Below, piece by piece: positions 1 through 8,326 of a DNA stretch of 58,714 bases. The translations under genes were made by a program, and so were the position numbers. Location of the stretch: the NCBI GenBank assembly GCA_002401155.1, contig NVSG01000001.1:1067426-1126139 (forward strand), read 5' to 3'. Below the pieces are notes generated by a model. That model worked only from the letters and a program-made list of their open reading frames with translations, did not search any database and was not told the DNA's origin. Position 1 is the first letter of the stretch. The number at the start of each line of letters is the position of its first letter. Origin of the DNA: Hyphomicrobiales bacterium (GTDB lineage Bacteria > Pseudomonadota > Alphaproteobacteria > Rhizobiales > Rhizobiaceae).

Positions 1-438
1 GCAGGGGACGCAGGCAGAGGCTTTGCCGTGGTTGCGCAAGAAGTGCGCGAACTGGCGCAGCGTTCAGCTGCAGCTGCAAAAGAGATCAAGGCATTGATCA
101 ATACTTCAGGCGAAGAAGTAAAAAACGGCGTTAAATTGGTCAATGAAACTGGCACGGCGCTTCAAACGATCGTTACCGAAGTCAAGGAAATCGACGAGCA
201 TGTTCGTGCAATTGTTGATGCTGCAAGAGAGCAGTCTACGGGCCTTCAGGAAATCAACCAGTCAATCAATACGATTGATGAAGGCACTCAACAAAATGCC
301 GCCATGGCCGAAGAATCAACTGCCGCCAGCCATACTCTGGCAGACGACGTCGTGAAGATTGATGATTTGCTAAACCAGTTTAAAATCTCCAATAATTCTT
401 CGACATCAAGATTTGAAGATATGCGTCTGGCCTCCTAG
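1..438 (+). CDS. Methyl-accepting chemotaxis protein, C-terminal fragment (cut by window edge)
   Basis: The reading frame is open from base 1 and has no start, so only the last 145 residues are present. It opens with [20 protein letters not shown], the strongly conserved stretch just after the hairpin tip of chemoreceptor signalling domains, which contacts CheA and CheW. The rest is a long alpha-helical heptad pattern leading back towards the membrane, ending in a short polar tail with no CheR/CheB tethering pentapeptide. It closely resembles the end of the receptor at 10.4-12.6 kb. The sensor domain lies outside the window, so the ligand is unknown. An 11-bp perfect hairpin follows the stop. 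Confidence 0.93.
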   Translation, partial: AGDAGRGFAVVAQEVRELAQRSAAAAKEIKALINTSGEEVKNGVKLVNETGTALQTIVTEVKEIDEHVRAIVDAAREQSTGLQEINQSINTIDEGTQQNAAMAEESTAASHTLADDVVKIDDLLNQFKISNNSSTSRFEDMRLAS

Positions 439-452
439 AATTTTACAACGGC

Positions 453-488
453 ATTCCCGGCATTTGACCAAGGTCCGATGCCGGGAAT
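453..488 (+). terminator. Hairpin downstream of the chemoreceptor gene
   Basis: ATTCCCGGCAT (453-463) and ATGCCGGGAAT (478-488) are perfect reverse complements around a 14-base loop, starting 15 bases after the stop. There is no T-run behind it, so it may be a transcript-stabilising or Rho-assisted 3' end rather than a classic intrinsic terminator. The rest of 489-696 shows no gene or clear signal. Confidence 0.5.
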
Positions 489-696
489 TACGACGTGCTT
501 ACGCGCTAGTTTCAAACCATCGCGAATAACATAGCCTGTAGCGCAGCATTGAACCCAAACAACTTTCTCTTTTGAGAAAATACGCACTCTGAGTACGGTC
601 TCTGCAACATCCGAACGATCAGGCTTTCATATCGAATTTTAAGGCGATAAGATCAAAAAACCAGTTTACTGATTTTTGACCTCGCGAAAGATTGAT

Positions 697-2160
697 ATGG
701 CGACTGACGAACCTGCTATCGAGTTTAACTTTGACAACACCTATGCACGGTCATTGGTAGGGTTTTATACACCTTGGCAAGGTGAAAAAGTCCCTGATCC
801 GCAGATGGTTCGGTTGAATGCAACTCTGGCAAAAGAGCTCGGACTGGATGCATCGGCATTAGATGGCATTGTCGGAGCCGAGATTTTTTCGGGCAGCCGT
901 GCACCCGAAGGCGCCGATACGCTGGCACAAATTTATGCAGGCCATCAGTTTGGCGGCTTCTCACCTCAGCTTGGTGACGGGCGGGCGCTTCTACTTGGCG
1001 AAGTGATTGATGTTGACGGCAATCGGCGCGACATACATCTCAAAGGTTCTGGTCGAACTCCGTTTTCACGCAGCGGCGATGGCAAAGCGGCACTGGGCCC
1101 GATTTTGCGGGAATATATCATCGGCGAAGCCATGCACGCCCTAGGCATCCCCACAACGCGCGCTTTAGCGGTCGTAACCACTGGCGAAGATATCATGCGT
1201 GAAACCTGGCTTCCCGGCGCGGTTCTTGCCCGGGTTGCCGCCAGCCATATCCGGGTTGGAACCTTCCAGTATTTTGCAGCAAGGGGCGAGCTGGACAAGA
1301 TCAAGCAACTGGCCGATTACGTGATAGCCCGCCATTACCCGCATTTGAAAAAAGAAGAAAATCCTTATCTTTCTCTTCTAAGCACGGTTTGCGATACACA
1401 GGCATCCTTGATTGCCAAATGGATGCTGGTTGGTTTTGTCCACGGGGTTATGAACACCGATAATATGACAATTTCCGGGGAGACAATCGACTACGGACCC
1501 TGCGCATTTATCGATCATTATGACCCCAATGCGCTGTTCAGTTCCATCGATGGCAAGGGGCGTTATGCCTATAAAAACCAGCCCCCCATGGCCCATTGGA
1601 ATTTGACCCGGTTTACCGAAACCCTATTGCCCCTGATCGATCAGGACAGAGAGCAGGCTGTCGAAAAAGCAACCGCTGTCCTCGAAGAATTCCCTGAAAT
1701 TTACGGCAGATACTGGCTTGAGGGAATGCGAGCCAAGCTCGGATTAACAACCAAAGAAGAAGATGATTTCGCGCTCGCCAGTGATTTGCTAACGGCAATG
1801 GAAGGGCAGGATATCGACTATACAAACTTCTTCCGCAACCTTGCCGATATGACCAAGAACGATGAAGACCCATCATATTTAAAAGAATGGCTTCCCCGCT
1901 GGCGTAAGCGATGCGCAAAAGAACGCATCAGCGATGCGAAGCGTACCGCCACCATGAACAAAGTTAATCCACTCTATACCCCTCGCAACCATCTGGTCGA
2001 AGAAGCGCTCACGGCAGCCGCTAGCGATAGGGATTATTCAAAATTCGAGCGTCTAATGAAGGTTCTGGAGAAACCTTTCACAAAACGATCAAGCTATGAG
2101 CGCTATACAAAGCCTGCACCTGAAGATTTTGGACCCTACAAAACATTTTGCGGAACTTAG
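697..2160 (+). CDS. selO: SelO / YdiU family protein adenylyltransferase (UPF0061)
   Basis: About 487 residues, the usual length for bacterial SelO, a pseudokinase-fold enzyme that transfers AMP from ATP to protein Ser/Thr/Tyr. Visible family blocks are NFDNTYARSL near residue 11, AGHQFGGFSPQLGDGRA (81-97), the nucleotide-binding KGSGRTPFSR (116-125), HGVMNTDN (249-256) and the metal-binding DYGP (265-268). It ends in the common TFCGT tail, so it is a Cys and not a selenocysteine form. ATG 697 with a GAAAG motif ahead is preferred over an in-frame TTG at 676, because the family N-terminus begins near here. It stands alone. The family is linked to oxidative stress; targets cannot be read from sequence. 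Confidence 0.93.
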   Translation: MATDEPAIEFNFDNTYARSLVGFYTPWQGEKVPDPQMVRLNATLAKELGLDASALDGIVGAEIFSGSRAPEGADTLAQIYAGHQFGGFSPQLGDGRALLLGEVIDVDGNRRDIHLKGSGRTPFSRSGDGKAALGPILREYIIGEAMHALGIPTTRALAVVTTGEDIMRETWLPGAVLARVAASHIRVGTFQYFAARGELDKIKQLADYVIARHYPHLKKEENPYLSLLSTVCDTQASLIAKWMLVGFVHGVMNTDNMTISGETIDYGPCAFIDHYDPNALFSSIDGKGRYAYKNQPPMAHWNLTRFTETLLPLIDQDREQAVEKATAVLEEFPEIYGRYWLEGMRAKLGLTTKEEDDFALASDLLTAMEGQDIDYTNFFRNLADMTKNDEDPSYLKEWLPRWRKRCAKERISDAKRTATMNKVNPLYTPRNHLVEEALTAAASDRDYSKFERLMKVLEKPFTKRSSYERYTKPAPEDFGPYKTFCGT

Positions 2161-2195
2161 ATCGTTCCCGATAAACAGAAACGATCCAGTTTTTA
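2160..2195 (+). terminator. Likely terminator of selO
   Basis: GATCGTT (2160-2166) pairs with AACGATC (2180-2186), followed by a T-run near 2190-2195. The first base of the stem is the last base of the selO stop codon. Confidence 0.55.
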
Positions 2196-2209
2196 GGCAC
2201 CTGCCTAAA
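2192..2209 (-). terminator. Short hairpin overlapping the stop codon of the zinc-ribbon gene
   Basis: TTTAGGCA (2192-2199) and TGCCTAAA (2202-2209) form a perfect 8-bp stem with a two-base loop. The TAG stop of the minus-strand gene lies inside it, and its T-side is shared with the selO terminator, giving a compact bidirectional end. Confidence 0.5.
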
Positions 2210-2396
2210 TAGAATAACCCATATCCAGACCGCAACACATGGGTGATTTTATCTTGCCATGGTCATTGGGGCATTTTGATACTTGGACGCTGCCGCCATC
2301 TGGCAGATCAATGCTGTCATTGACCAACACAGCATCACATTTGCCGCAAGTTGCATTGACGCTCATGCCACACTTTTCACATTCGTAAGTTGCCAT
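2205..2396 (-). CDS. Small zinc-ribbon-like protein
   Basis: A 63-residue protein with two CxxC knuckles, CEKC (residues 6-9) and CGKC (17-20), followed by a C42...H46 pair and C54-C55. This spacing suggests one or two structural zinc or iron sites. No signal peptide or membrane segment is visible. The start is supported by an A/G-rich GAGGAGAAAT-type motif just upstream on the minus strand. I recognise the general type, small cysteine-rich proteins of alphaproteobacteria, but no specific function. It ends in a hairpin shared with selO. Confidence 0.75.
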   Translation of the reverse strand: MATYECEKCGMSVNATCGKCDAVLVNDSIDLPDGGSVQVSKCPNDHGKIKSPMCCGLDMGYSI

Positions 2397-2482
2397 ATCG
2401 AATTTCTCCTCGATTTTAGTGGGGTTAAATCAAGCTAAAGGTAGCGGGATATGACAACGCTCGCAATAGCAGAAATTTTTGC

Positions 2483-2513
2483 TTGACCTCAGCTTAACTT
2501 GAGGTGGTATTTT
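2483..2513 (+). promoter_or_regulatory. MerR/SoxR-type promoter with dyad in a 19-bp spacer
   Basis: A -35-like TTGACC (2483-2488) and a -10-like TATTTT (2508-2513) are 19 bp apart, the long spacing typical of MerR-family promoters. The spacer carries the dyad CCTCAGCTTAACTTGAGG (2487-2504), close to the remembered SoxR box CCTCAAGTTAACTTGAGG. The expected transcript starts about 27 bases before the VOC gene, whose AAGGA ribosome site is near 2535. Confidence 0.65.
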
Positions 2514-2546
2514 TAGAAATTATCAATACAATCCAAGGATATAACA

Positions 2547-3020
2547 ATGGTTAGTCAAGGTTTTTCAAAAATTGATGGAATATATGAAACTCATCTTCCA
2601 GTAGCCAATTTAAAGCGTTCAACGGCGTTTTACCGAGATGTTCTTGGCCTTGAGCTTGCCCATGAATTTCCAGAACGGGGTATCGTATTTTTCTGGGTAG
2701 GCGAGAAAAACCGAGGCATGCTGGGCCTTTGGCAAGGTATGGCCGGACCATTAAAAATGACGTTACATTTCGCATTTCGAATGGAAAGAAGCGAGGTGTT
2801 GTCCTCACTCGTCAAACTGAAAAATAAAAAAATTGTACCACTCGACTTTAACGGTGAGCCAGTTGAAGAACCGGTGGTTATCGGATGGATGCCAGCGGTG
2901 TCTGTATATTTCAAGGACCCCGACGGGCACTCAATCGAATTCCTCAATATTCTAGATGAAGAACCCGATAAAAACTTCGGCATTCAACCATATTCACAAT
3001 GGGTGGCGAAGCACAAATAG
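2547..3020 (+). CDS. VOC superfamily protein (glyoxalase / dioxygenase / bleomycin-resistance fold)
   Basis: A 157-residue protein with the VOC pattern: a first strand ending at His16 (YETHLPVANL), the helix with STAFYRDVLGLE, and the closing FKDPDGHSIEFLN block that supplies the last metal-binding Glu. One such module is a single two-beta-alpha-beta-beta-beta pair, so it should act as a dimer. The substrate is unknown. The promoter ahead looks like a SoxR/MerR operator, which suggests induction by redox-active compounds. AAGGA lies at good spacing before the ATG. No other gene shares its transcript. Confidence 0.85.
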   Translation: MVSQGFSKIDGIYETHLPVANLKRSTAFYRDVLGLELAHEFPERGIVFFWVGEKNRGMLGLWQGMAGPLKMTLHFAFRMERSEVLSSLVKLKNKKIVPLDFNGEPVEEPVVIGWMPAVSVYFKDPDGHSIEFLNILDEEPDKNFGIQPYSQWVAKHK

Positions 3021-3041
3021 TAAGGAGCAATTGCTCGTGAT

Positions 3042-3674
3042 TTAGTGCCCAAGAATATTTCGCACCACAGGCACTAGTGCCTCCCCAATTGCCCGCGTAT
3101 TGGCGGCATCCAGATGAACACCATCCAGCGGAGATGCGCTGGCAAAAATTGCGGCATCAAAGAAATCGCAATTCATTTCCTCGGCAATGGCGGTATAATA
3201 TTTAGCAAAAAGATGGCTTTCCTCAATGCGTCTTTCAAACATCGCAGCCATCATCAAATTATCCGTTTTCACCGCAAAGGGCGGCGCGACCAGCACAATT
3301 TTTGGGATTGGATGCCCCTCGGCATATGGATAGGTGCGGATGATTTCGATCAGGCGTTTCACGCCCATTGCAGCGCCTGCCGCTTCGCCACAAATAAACG
3401 GTTTCAAATCATTAGTGCCAAGCATCAACACCACACAATCCAGTGGGCTGTGGGAAGCCAGCATGGCAGGTAAGAGCTTTGCCCCATTGCGATCGGCAGC
3501 GGCAGAATAATCATCAAAAACTGTGGTACGTCCACCCAAACCTTCGGCAATGATCAGCGTGCCGTTAAGCCCTTTGCCAAGCACGGTTGGCCAGCGGTTT
3601 TCGTAATCATGCCTGCTGCCTTCGGGGTTGGTTCCAAAAGTCAGACTATCGCCGTAACAAAGCACTGTTTTCAT
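3042..3674 (-). CDS. SGNH/GDSL hydrolase (arylesterase-like)
   Basis: A 210-residue cytoplasmic-looking protein with the four SGNH blocks: GDSLTFG with catalytic Ser10, GLGGRT near 45-50 (oxyanion Gly), GTND with Asn88, and DGVHLD with Asp184 and His187. The early motif YGDSLTFG and the block ENRWPTVL after it resemble the octameric arylesterase/acyltransferase branch rather than secreted lipases. No signal peptide is present. It probably hydrolyses short-chain esters; the natural substrate cannot be deduced. It is convergent with the VOC gene, 21 bp apart. Confidence 0.88.
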   Translation of the reverse strand: MKTVLCYGDSLTFGTNPEGSRHDYENRWPTVLGKGLNGTLIIAEGLGGRTTVFDDYSAAADRNGAKLLPAMLASHSPLDCVVLMLGTNDLKPFICGEAAGAAMGVKRLIEIIRTYPYAEGHPIPKIVLVAPPFAVKTDNLMMAAMFERRIEESHLFAKYYTAIAEEMNCDFFDAAIFASASPLDGVHLDAANTRAIGEALVPVVRNILGH

Positions 3675-3736
3675 ATGGATGATTCCTCAATTAAGAAATC
3701 ATCCTACGACATCCATCATGCGAAGACAAAACCGAA

Positions 3737-5338
3737 TTAAGCAGCATCGCTCTCGACATGTTGGAAATCCTGATCTTCATCATCACCCGATTGAAAATCA
3801 TTTGCCGGCTCTCTTTCGCCCAGCTTGAACCCTTCAACCAACTCGTCCAGATCAGTCACCTGTCCGTTGGCTTGCTCAATCGCCGCGTTGGTTTCTTCAA
3901 CCAGAGCAGCATTGTTCTGGGTCATTTCATCCATTTGCCCCACCGCAATATTCACCTCCTCAATGGAAGAAGCTTGCTGGCGACTGGCGGTCGCGAGACC
4001 TTGCATCCGGGTGCTATTTTTCTGAATGGAACTTATCATATTTGAAAGATTCTCTGAAACCTCTCCAACAAATGTAGAGCCTTGCTCCACCTCACTGGTG
4101 CTTTGATCAACCAGTTGACGCACCTCTTTTGCAGCTTCCCCGGCCGATTGGGCAAGGGTGCGCACTTCGGTGGCGACAACGGCAAATCCTTTGCCTGCAT
4201 CTCCTGCACGCGCAGCTTCGAGCGAAGCATTCACCGCCAGCAAATTGGTCTGGAACGCAATATTATCAATCATTCCGATGATATTGGAAATCTTGGCCGA
4301 TGATGTTGCGATCTGTTCCATCGCATCCGTAGCCTTGGCCATCAACGCACCGCTTTGCTCAGCGGTATTTGAAAGTTGCAGCGAATCTGTGCTGGCCTTT
4401 TCTGCCTGTTCAGCGCTTTCGGCAATAGTGACAGCCAATTGCCCCATCGTAGTTGAAGTCTCTTCAATGGTAGAAGCTTGTTTGGCCGTGCGCCTACTCA
4501 AATCATTGGTGCCATCAAGAATTTCAGAAGTTGCCAATTTAAGCGTGCCAGATGTTTGGCGCAATTGGCCAATCACATCACCCAGATTGCCCGCAACCGC
4601 ATTTGTGTCTTCTTTCAGTTTCAGGAACGCGCCTTCAAACTCTCCTTCAACTCGCAAGCTGAGATCGGTTTGAGCCAAAGCGCTCAACACTCTGCCCGTA
4701 GCAATCAGACCGCGATCAACGGTCTCAACAAGCCCGTTCACCTGCTTTGCGATAACCGCAAATTCATCTTTCCCGCGCGAAATTTCCACACGTTTGGAAA
4801 AATCACCAGCAATCGCTGCTTCAATTGTGCTGCCAAGCTGTTCGCGCAATTCTTCAATCATATGGCTTCTATCGCGTTCAGCCTCAGCCATCGTATCAAT
4901 CGCGCCGTTAATTTTTCCGACCGAATGAAGATACATGCCGCGCATGCCTTCGGGACGAATTTTACGATAAAACCGCCCTTCACTCGCTGCCGTCAGAGCA
5001 AGGGATGCCTCACGCACAAATGCATCATTGATATCAATCATCGCGTTAAGATGGTCGGTGACTTTTTTCATGTCACCCCCCACACGAGGCAAAACCAAAC
5101 GTTGCTCGAAATCGCCCATGCGTATGGCGTCGCTTAGATTTGAAATTTTTCTGAGGAACATTTTGACGGATAAAAGGCTGAGTAAGGCAAAAACCATGGC
5201 AGCAATTTGTACGCCAGCGGCGATGATGATTTCATCATCCGGCCCACCCGTATAGACAAGCCATACCGTATAGATGGCAGCCAGCGCCGCGATAAGCGAA
5301 AAGATCATTGCCCTAGAGAGAGAAGATAAATTCATCAT
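3737..5338 (-). CDS. Methyl-accepting chemotaxis protein, membrane part of a split Aer-like receptor
   Basis: A 533-residue receptor with two closely spaced membrane segments near the N-terminus (about 10-30 and 40-60) and almost no periplasmic loop, then HAMP-like helices and a full signalling domain with the tip [20 protein letters not shown] and [20 protein letters not shown]. The lack of an external sensor fits an energy or redox receptor of the Aer kind. Its first 26 bases overlap the end of the PAS gene just upstream, so the two are translated together. The acidic tail rich in Asp and Glu has no CheR-binding pentapeptide. Confidence 0.92.
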   Translation of the reverse strand: MMNLSSLSRAMIFSLIAALAAIYTVWLVYTGGPDDEIIIAAGVQIAAMVFALLSLLSVKMFLRKISNLSDAIRMGDFEQRLVLPRVGGDMKKVTDHLNAMIDINDAFVREASLALTAASEGRFYRKIRPEGMRGMYLHSVGKINGAIDTMAEAERDRSHMIEELREQLGSTIEAAIAGDFSKRVEISRGKDEFAVIAKQVNGLVETVDRGLIATGRVLSALAQTDLSLRVEGEFEGAFLKLKEDTNAVAGNLGDVIGQLRQTSGTLKLATSEILDGTNDLSRRTAKQASTIEETSTTMGQLAVTIAESAEQAEKASTDSLQLSNTAEQSGALMAKATDAMEQIATSSAKISNIIGMIDNIAFQTNLLAVNASLEAARAGDAGKGFAVVATEVRTLAQSAGEAAKEVRQLVDQSTSEVEQGSTFVGEVSENLSNMISSIQKNSTRMQGLATASRQQASSIEEVNIAVGQMDEMTQNNAALVEETNAAIEQANGQVTDLDELVEGFKLGEREPANDFQSGDDEDQDFQHVESDAA

Positions 5339-5837
5339 AGCTCATGCCTTTCTCTTCTAGAATTTTCAGGAGCAGAGCGTATCCGGCCTTTTGACCTTCC
5401 TTGCGATTGCTGTGTTTTGCTTCTTCAGCAAGCAGAATTTCATAAAGGGCTTTAACCGCCTCAATCGCTGCCTCGCTGGGCGCTCGTCGATTGGAGTGAT
5501 AAGAGATGATCTTACCATTCGCATCAGTGCTGGGAGTGACATGGGCAAAGACCCAGTAATGATCATTTTTCCTGGTGGCGTTCACCACATAGGCAAAAAT
5601 TTCCCGGCCATCCTGAAGATATTCCCAAAGCAATTGAAACACACAGCGCGGCATCGCCTCGCTGCGGATCATCGAATGAGGTTGGTTCAGAACCTGTTTT
5701 AAAGAGTAATCCGCAATATCGAGAAACACATCATTTGCATAAGTGATGTGCCCCTTTAGATTGGTCTTGCTTACAATTAAATCGTTTTGGCCGAGCTTCC
5801 GCTCGGCTCCGTCCACACTTAACATCTCGATTCCCAC
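5313..5837 (-). CDS. Stand-alone PAS protein, Aer-like sensor half
   Basis: A 174-residue soluble protein whose first 120 residues are a PAS domain of the Aer type: [20 protein letters not shown], a [13 protein letters not shown] block and YWVFAHVTP. In Aer this fold binds FAD and reports redox state. The C-terminal 50 residues are helical and charged. It ends inside the start of the membrane chemoreceptor gene (26-base overlap), so the pair probably makes a two-subunit version of a receptor that is one chain in E. coli. FAD binding is inferred from the family. Confidence 0.88.
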   Translation of the reverse strand: MGIEMLSVDGAERKLGQNDLIVSKTNLKGHITYANDVFLDIADYSLKQVLNQPHSMIRSEAMPRCVFQLLWEYLQDGREIFAYVVNATRKNDHYWVFAHVTPSTDANGKIISYHSNRRAPSEAAIEAVKALYEILLAEEAKHSNRKEGQKAGYALLLKILEEKGMSYDEFIFSL

Positions 5838-5916
5838 AATTTTTTAGAGACTGTTAAGCTTAAAATACTGACGTAAGGTAACTAATCCGTTAACAGCCTA
5901 AAAGGCCGTTATTTGC

Positions 5917-6609
5917 TCACTTCTTGGCAGAAATTTCCGGTTGAGGGTAGAAAATTTTGTATAAAAGCGCGGCGGTGAGAACCATAAAAATACCCGCCAT
6001 AATACTATCGGAGGCAAAGTGCCCACCCTGCCCTACGCGCATTAAACCAGATAGACCGCCAAATATGAACATGGCTGCAACCAACAGCCAGCGGCGCTTG
6101 ACGCAGATGAATATCAGCGGCGCAAATAACATAAACATTGAGGAAACTTCACCGCTGATAAAAGAACAATTGCCGCCACATTCATTGCTCCAATTTGCCA
6201 CCGGAGTAAAATCAAACCCACCACCAAATTCTTCGATATTGCGCGGTCGCGCCCGACCAGAATAATTCTTGAAAACCAAATTGGCCAATATTCCAGGCCC
6301 AATAGCCGAACACATCACCACATAAAACCAGTCACGTGCAGCAAAGCCAAACAGTGTTATTTTTCTGCTCATAGTAACGATAAGCGCAATGATAATTGCC
6401 GAATACCAGCTTACATATATTCCCATGGAGAGCGTTCGTATCTGCTCAATGAGCCCAATATCGAGAAATACAAAACGCCGATCACCAAGAGCAAAAATGC
6501 TTGTGATTTCAATATCCAGCAACGGATAGAAATTGAACAGGGCAATCGTTGCAATGCCTGCAAGAATTGTCACAAAAATGATCTGATTGGTGTGGGAAGC
6601 GCTCATCAT
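5917..6609 (-). CDS. PAP2-family membrane phosphatase, probable lipid A phosphatase (LpxE/LpxF-like)
   Basis: A 230-residue protein with about six membrane helices and the three-part PAP2 active site: K114-x6-R121-P122 (KNYSGRARP), SFISGE (149-154) in the place of PSGH, and R191-x5-H197-x3-D201. The motif-2 His is Glu here. It lies four bases downstream of a GT39 sugar transferase gene, so both are surely on one transcript. By analogy with rhizobia, it should remove a phosphate from lipid A at the periplasmic face. Undecaprenyl-diphosphate phosphatase is the main alternative. A weak hairpin follows near 5890-5910. Confidence 0.82.
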   Translation of the reverse strand: MMSASHTNQIIFVTILAGIATIALFNFYPLLDIEITSIFALGDRRFVFLDIGLIEQIRTLSMGIYVSWYSAIIIALIVTMSRKITLFGFAARDWFYVVMCSAIGPGILANLVFKNYSGRARPRNIEEFGGGFDFTPVANWSNECGGNCSFISGEVSSMFMLFAPLIFICVKRRWLLVAAMFIFGGLSGLMRVGQGGHFASDSIMAGIFMVLTAALLYKIFYPQPEISAKK

Positions 6610-6613
6610 ATCA

Positions 6614-8125
6614 CTATTGGTTCAAAGCCTTCCCGCCCAAATATCCAGAGACCCGCGCAAAGCGCAAAGTTTTGATACTGCCTGCCGAAACCAAGGATTG
6701 TCCGAGAGGTTCGAATGAGGAAAACTGCTTTTCAATGTCATCTGCTTGCGATGCAATAAAAACAATCAATGCTGGTTCCGTGGGCGTTTGTTGAAAACTG
6801 TGCATCAGTTCAAAATGGTCATTGGCGTGAGTTCCATGGCGCCAAGCCAGTAGTTTTACCGACTCATCACGCAATTGATAATACATCAATGCCGATACTT
6901 TACGACCCGTCGTGATAACAGCCTGATAATTCCCTTCAGCAAGTCGCGCACGCACTATATCAGCCATTTCTGACGACCCTTGTGTGCGTTTAAAAGGTTC
7001 AGTCCCACCGGGAAAAACCAATTGGCCCGGGCCAGCACGGGTAACAGCCAGACTGAGCACAATGAAGATTGCCACATGGATCAAATGGGATAATTTAGCC
7101 CATAGGGGTGGCATTTTATTGACCAAAAAATCCGCCACCAAAATGCTTGCGCCCACATAGGTAAGCGCTGCCCAATTGGCATAGGCCTTGCTCATCAACG
7201 CCTGAAAAATAATGATCAGCAAAATAGGCAGAGAAAAGGCCACAAGAAACTGATGGGTCTTTTCGCCACTAAAGAGCCTGACGCGCCAAAGGGCCGCCAG
7301 ATAAACGCCCATCAAAATGGGACCAAACACACCAAATTGCGACAACAGAAATTCCAGCGCTTTCAACGGATGAAGGTTTAACCCGCTCCAGCCAATATTA
7401 TCACCCGTATGTGAAAGCGTTGCGAAAGAATGCTGCGAGTTCCACCAGATATTAGGCATCAAAATCACAGAACCAAGGGCCATTGCCACCCAAAAACCCG
7501 GCCGCTTCAACATGTGTGGCCTATCGCTGACCAAAAGTGAGTAAAGCACCGTACATATCGGCAAATAGATCATGGCATATTTTGACATCAAGCCGAGGCC
7601 AAAGCTGACGCCCAAAACCAAAACCCAGATTTTCGCATTTGTGCGCTCTAACTTGATGAATGCGTAGAGCGCGATGCTCCAGAACATCAACAAAGGCACG
7701 TCAGTTGAGATGATGGTCGCTGAAAGCGTTACCGCAGGGATCAGCGCAAATATCACACCGGCCCAAAACCCGGTTCTGGTATCAAACAACTCACGGGCGC
7801 TCAGGAATATGAAAATCGCTGTAACCGAATGCACAATCGGGGCTGATAGCCTGACGCAAAAGGCGCTGTCAGAACCGCAAATCTCCGTTGATGCCCTGAT
7901 GATCCAAGCCAGCACCGGAGGCTTGGAGAAATATCCAAACTCCAGATTTTGCGCCCACGCCCAATATTGAGCCTCGTCAAAAAACAACTCACTATTGTTA
8001 TAATAAAGCGAAATCAGCCGGATCGCCAGAATGATCGCCAGAACACCAATCAACCCAACCAGAGAAATAGCTCCGGAATTTTCGGGTAAGGGGCCAGAAT
8101 CGCCATTTTTCTCGGTGATGTTCAT
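6614..8125 (-). CDS. GT39 (ArnT/RgtA-like) polyprenyl-phosphate-dependent glycosyltransferase
   Basis: A 503-residue protein with many membrane helices and the GT39 N-terminal signature: Asp50-Glu51 in the first external loop (FFDEAQYWAWA) and FGYFSKPPVLAW (63-74). ArnT moves aminoarabinose, and the rhizobial Rgt proteins move galacturonic acid, from a polyprenyl-phosphate carrier to lipid A or core. Next to a lipid-phosphatase-like gene and opposite a GT2 carrier-charging enzyme with an LAB_N partner, a lipid A role is the best guess. Which sugar is moved cannot be seen. The start is set by the ATG at 8125. Confidence 0.85.
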   Translation of the reverse strand: MNITEKNGDSGPLPENSGAISLVGLIGVLAIILAIRLISLYYNNSELFFDEAQYWAWAQNLEFGYFSKPPVLAWIIRASTEICGSDSAFCVRLSAPIVHSVTAIFIFLSARELFDTRTGFWAGVIFALIPAVTLSATIISTDVPLLMFWSIALYAFIKLERTNAKIWVLVLGVSFGLGLMSKYAMIYLPICTVLYSLLVSDRPHMLKRPGFWVAMALGSVILMPNIWWNSQHSFATLSHTGDNIGWSGLNLHPLKALEFLLSQFGVFGPILMGVYLAALWRVRLFSGEKTHQFLVAFSLPILLIIIFQALMSKAYANWAALTYVGASILVADFLVNKMPPLWAKLSHLIHVAIFIVLSLAVTRAGPGQLVFPGGTEPFKRTQGSSEMADIVRARLAEGNYQAVITTGRKVSALMYYQLRDESVKLLAWRHGTHANDHFELMHSFQQTPTEPALIVFIASQADDIEKQFSSFEPLGQSLVSAGSIKTLRFARVSGYLGGKALNQ

Positions 8126-8277
8126 GGAAATATCAGTTTTCTCGAAAGCACCGGTTCAAACACTTTTGGGCATTGAGTGAGCATTGAGGTGGATTGAAAA
8201 AGCCATGCCGCCACGATCTGTGCCCTTGCCAATTGGTGGTGTTTATGGGATTAACGCGGCGCCAAGTCAATGGGCGC

Positions 8278-8311
8278 CCAATAGGGATGTCAGTAGGCAT
8301 CCAATAGGGAT
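8278..8311. repeat. Two 11-bp direct repeats 23 bp apart upstream of the GT2 gene
   Basis: CCAATAGGGAT occurs at 8278-8288 and again at 8301-8311, about two helical turns apart and ending 16 bases before the GT2 start codon. The spacing suits a regulator binding one face of the DNA. The rest of the 200-bp divergent region (8126-8277) must hold both promoters, but I see no clear -35/-10 pair. Confidence 0.5.
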
Positions 8312-8326
8312 AAAGTCGGTCTGTAC

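Noticed and set aside
5313..5338. Frameshift joining the PAS and chemoreceptor genes
   Set aside because: Both genes have complete, normal ends and starts with overlapping stop and start codons, as seen for coupled genes; no single-base change is needed.
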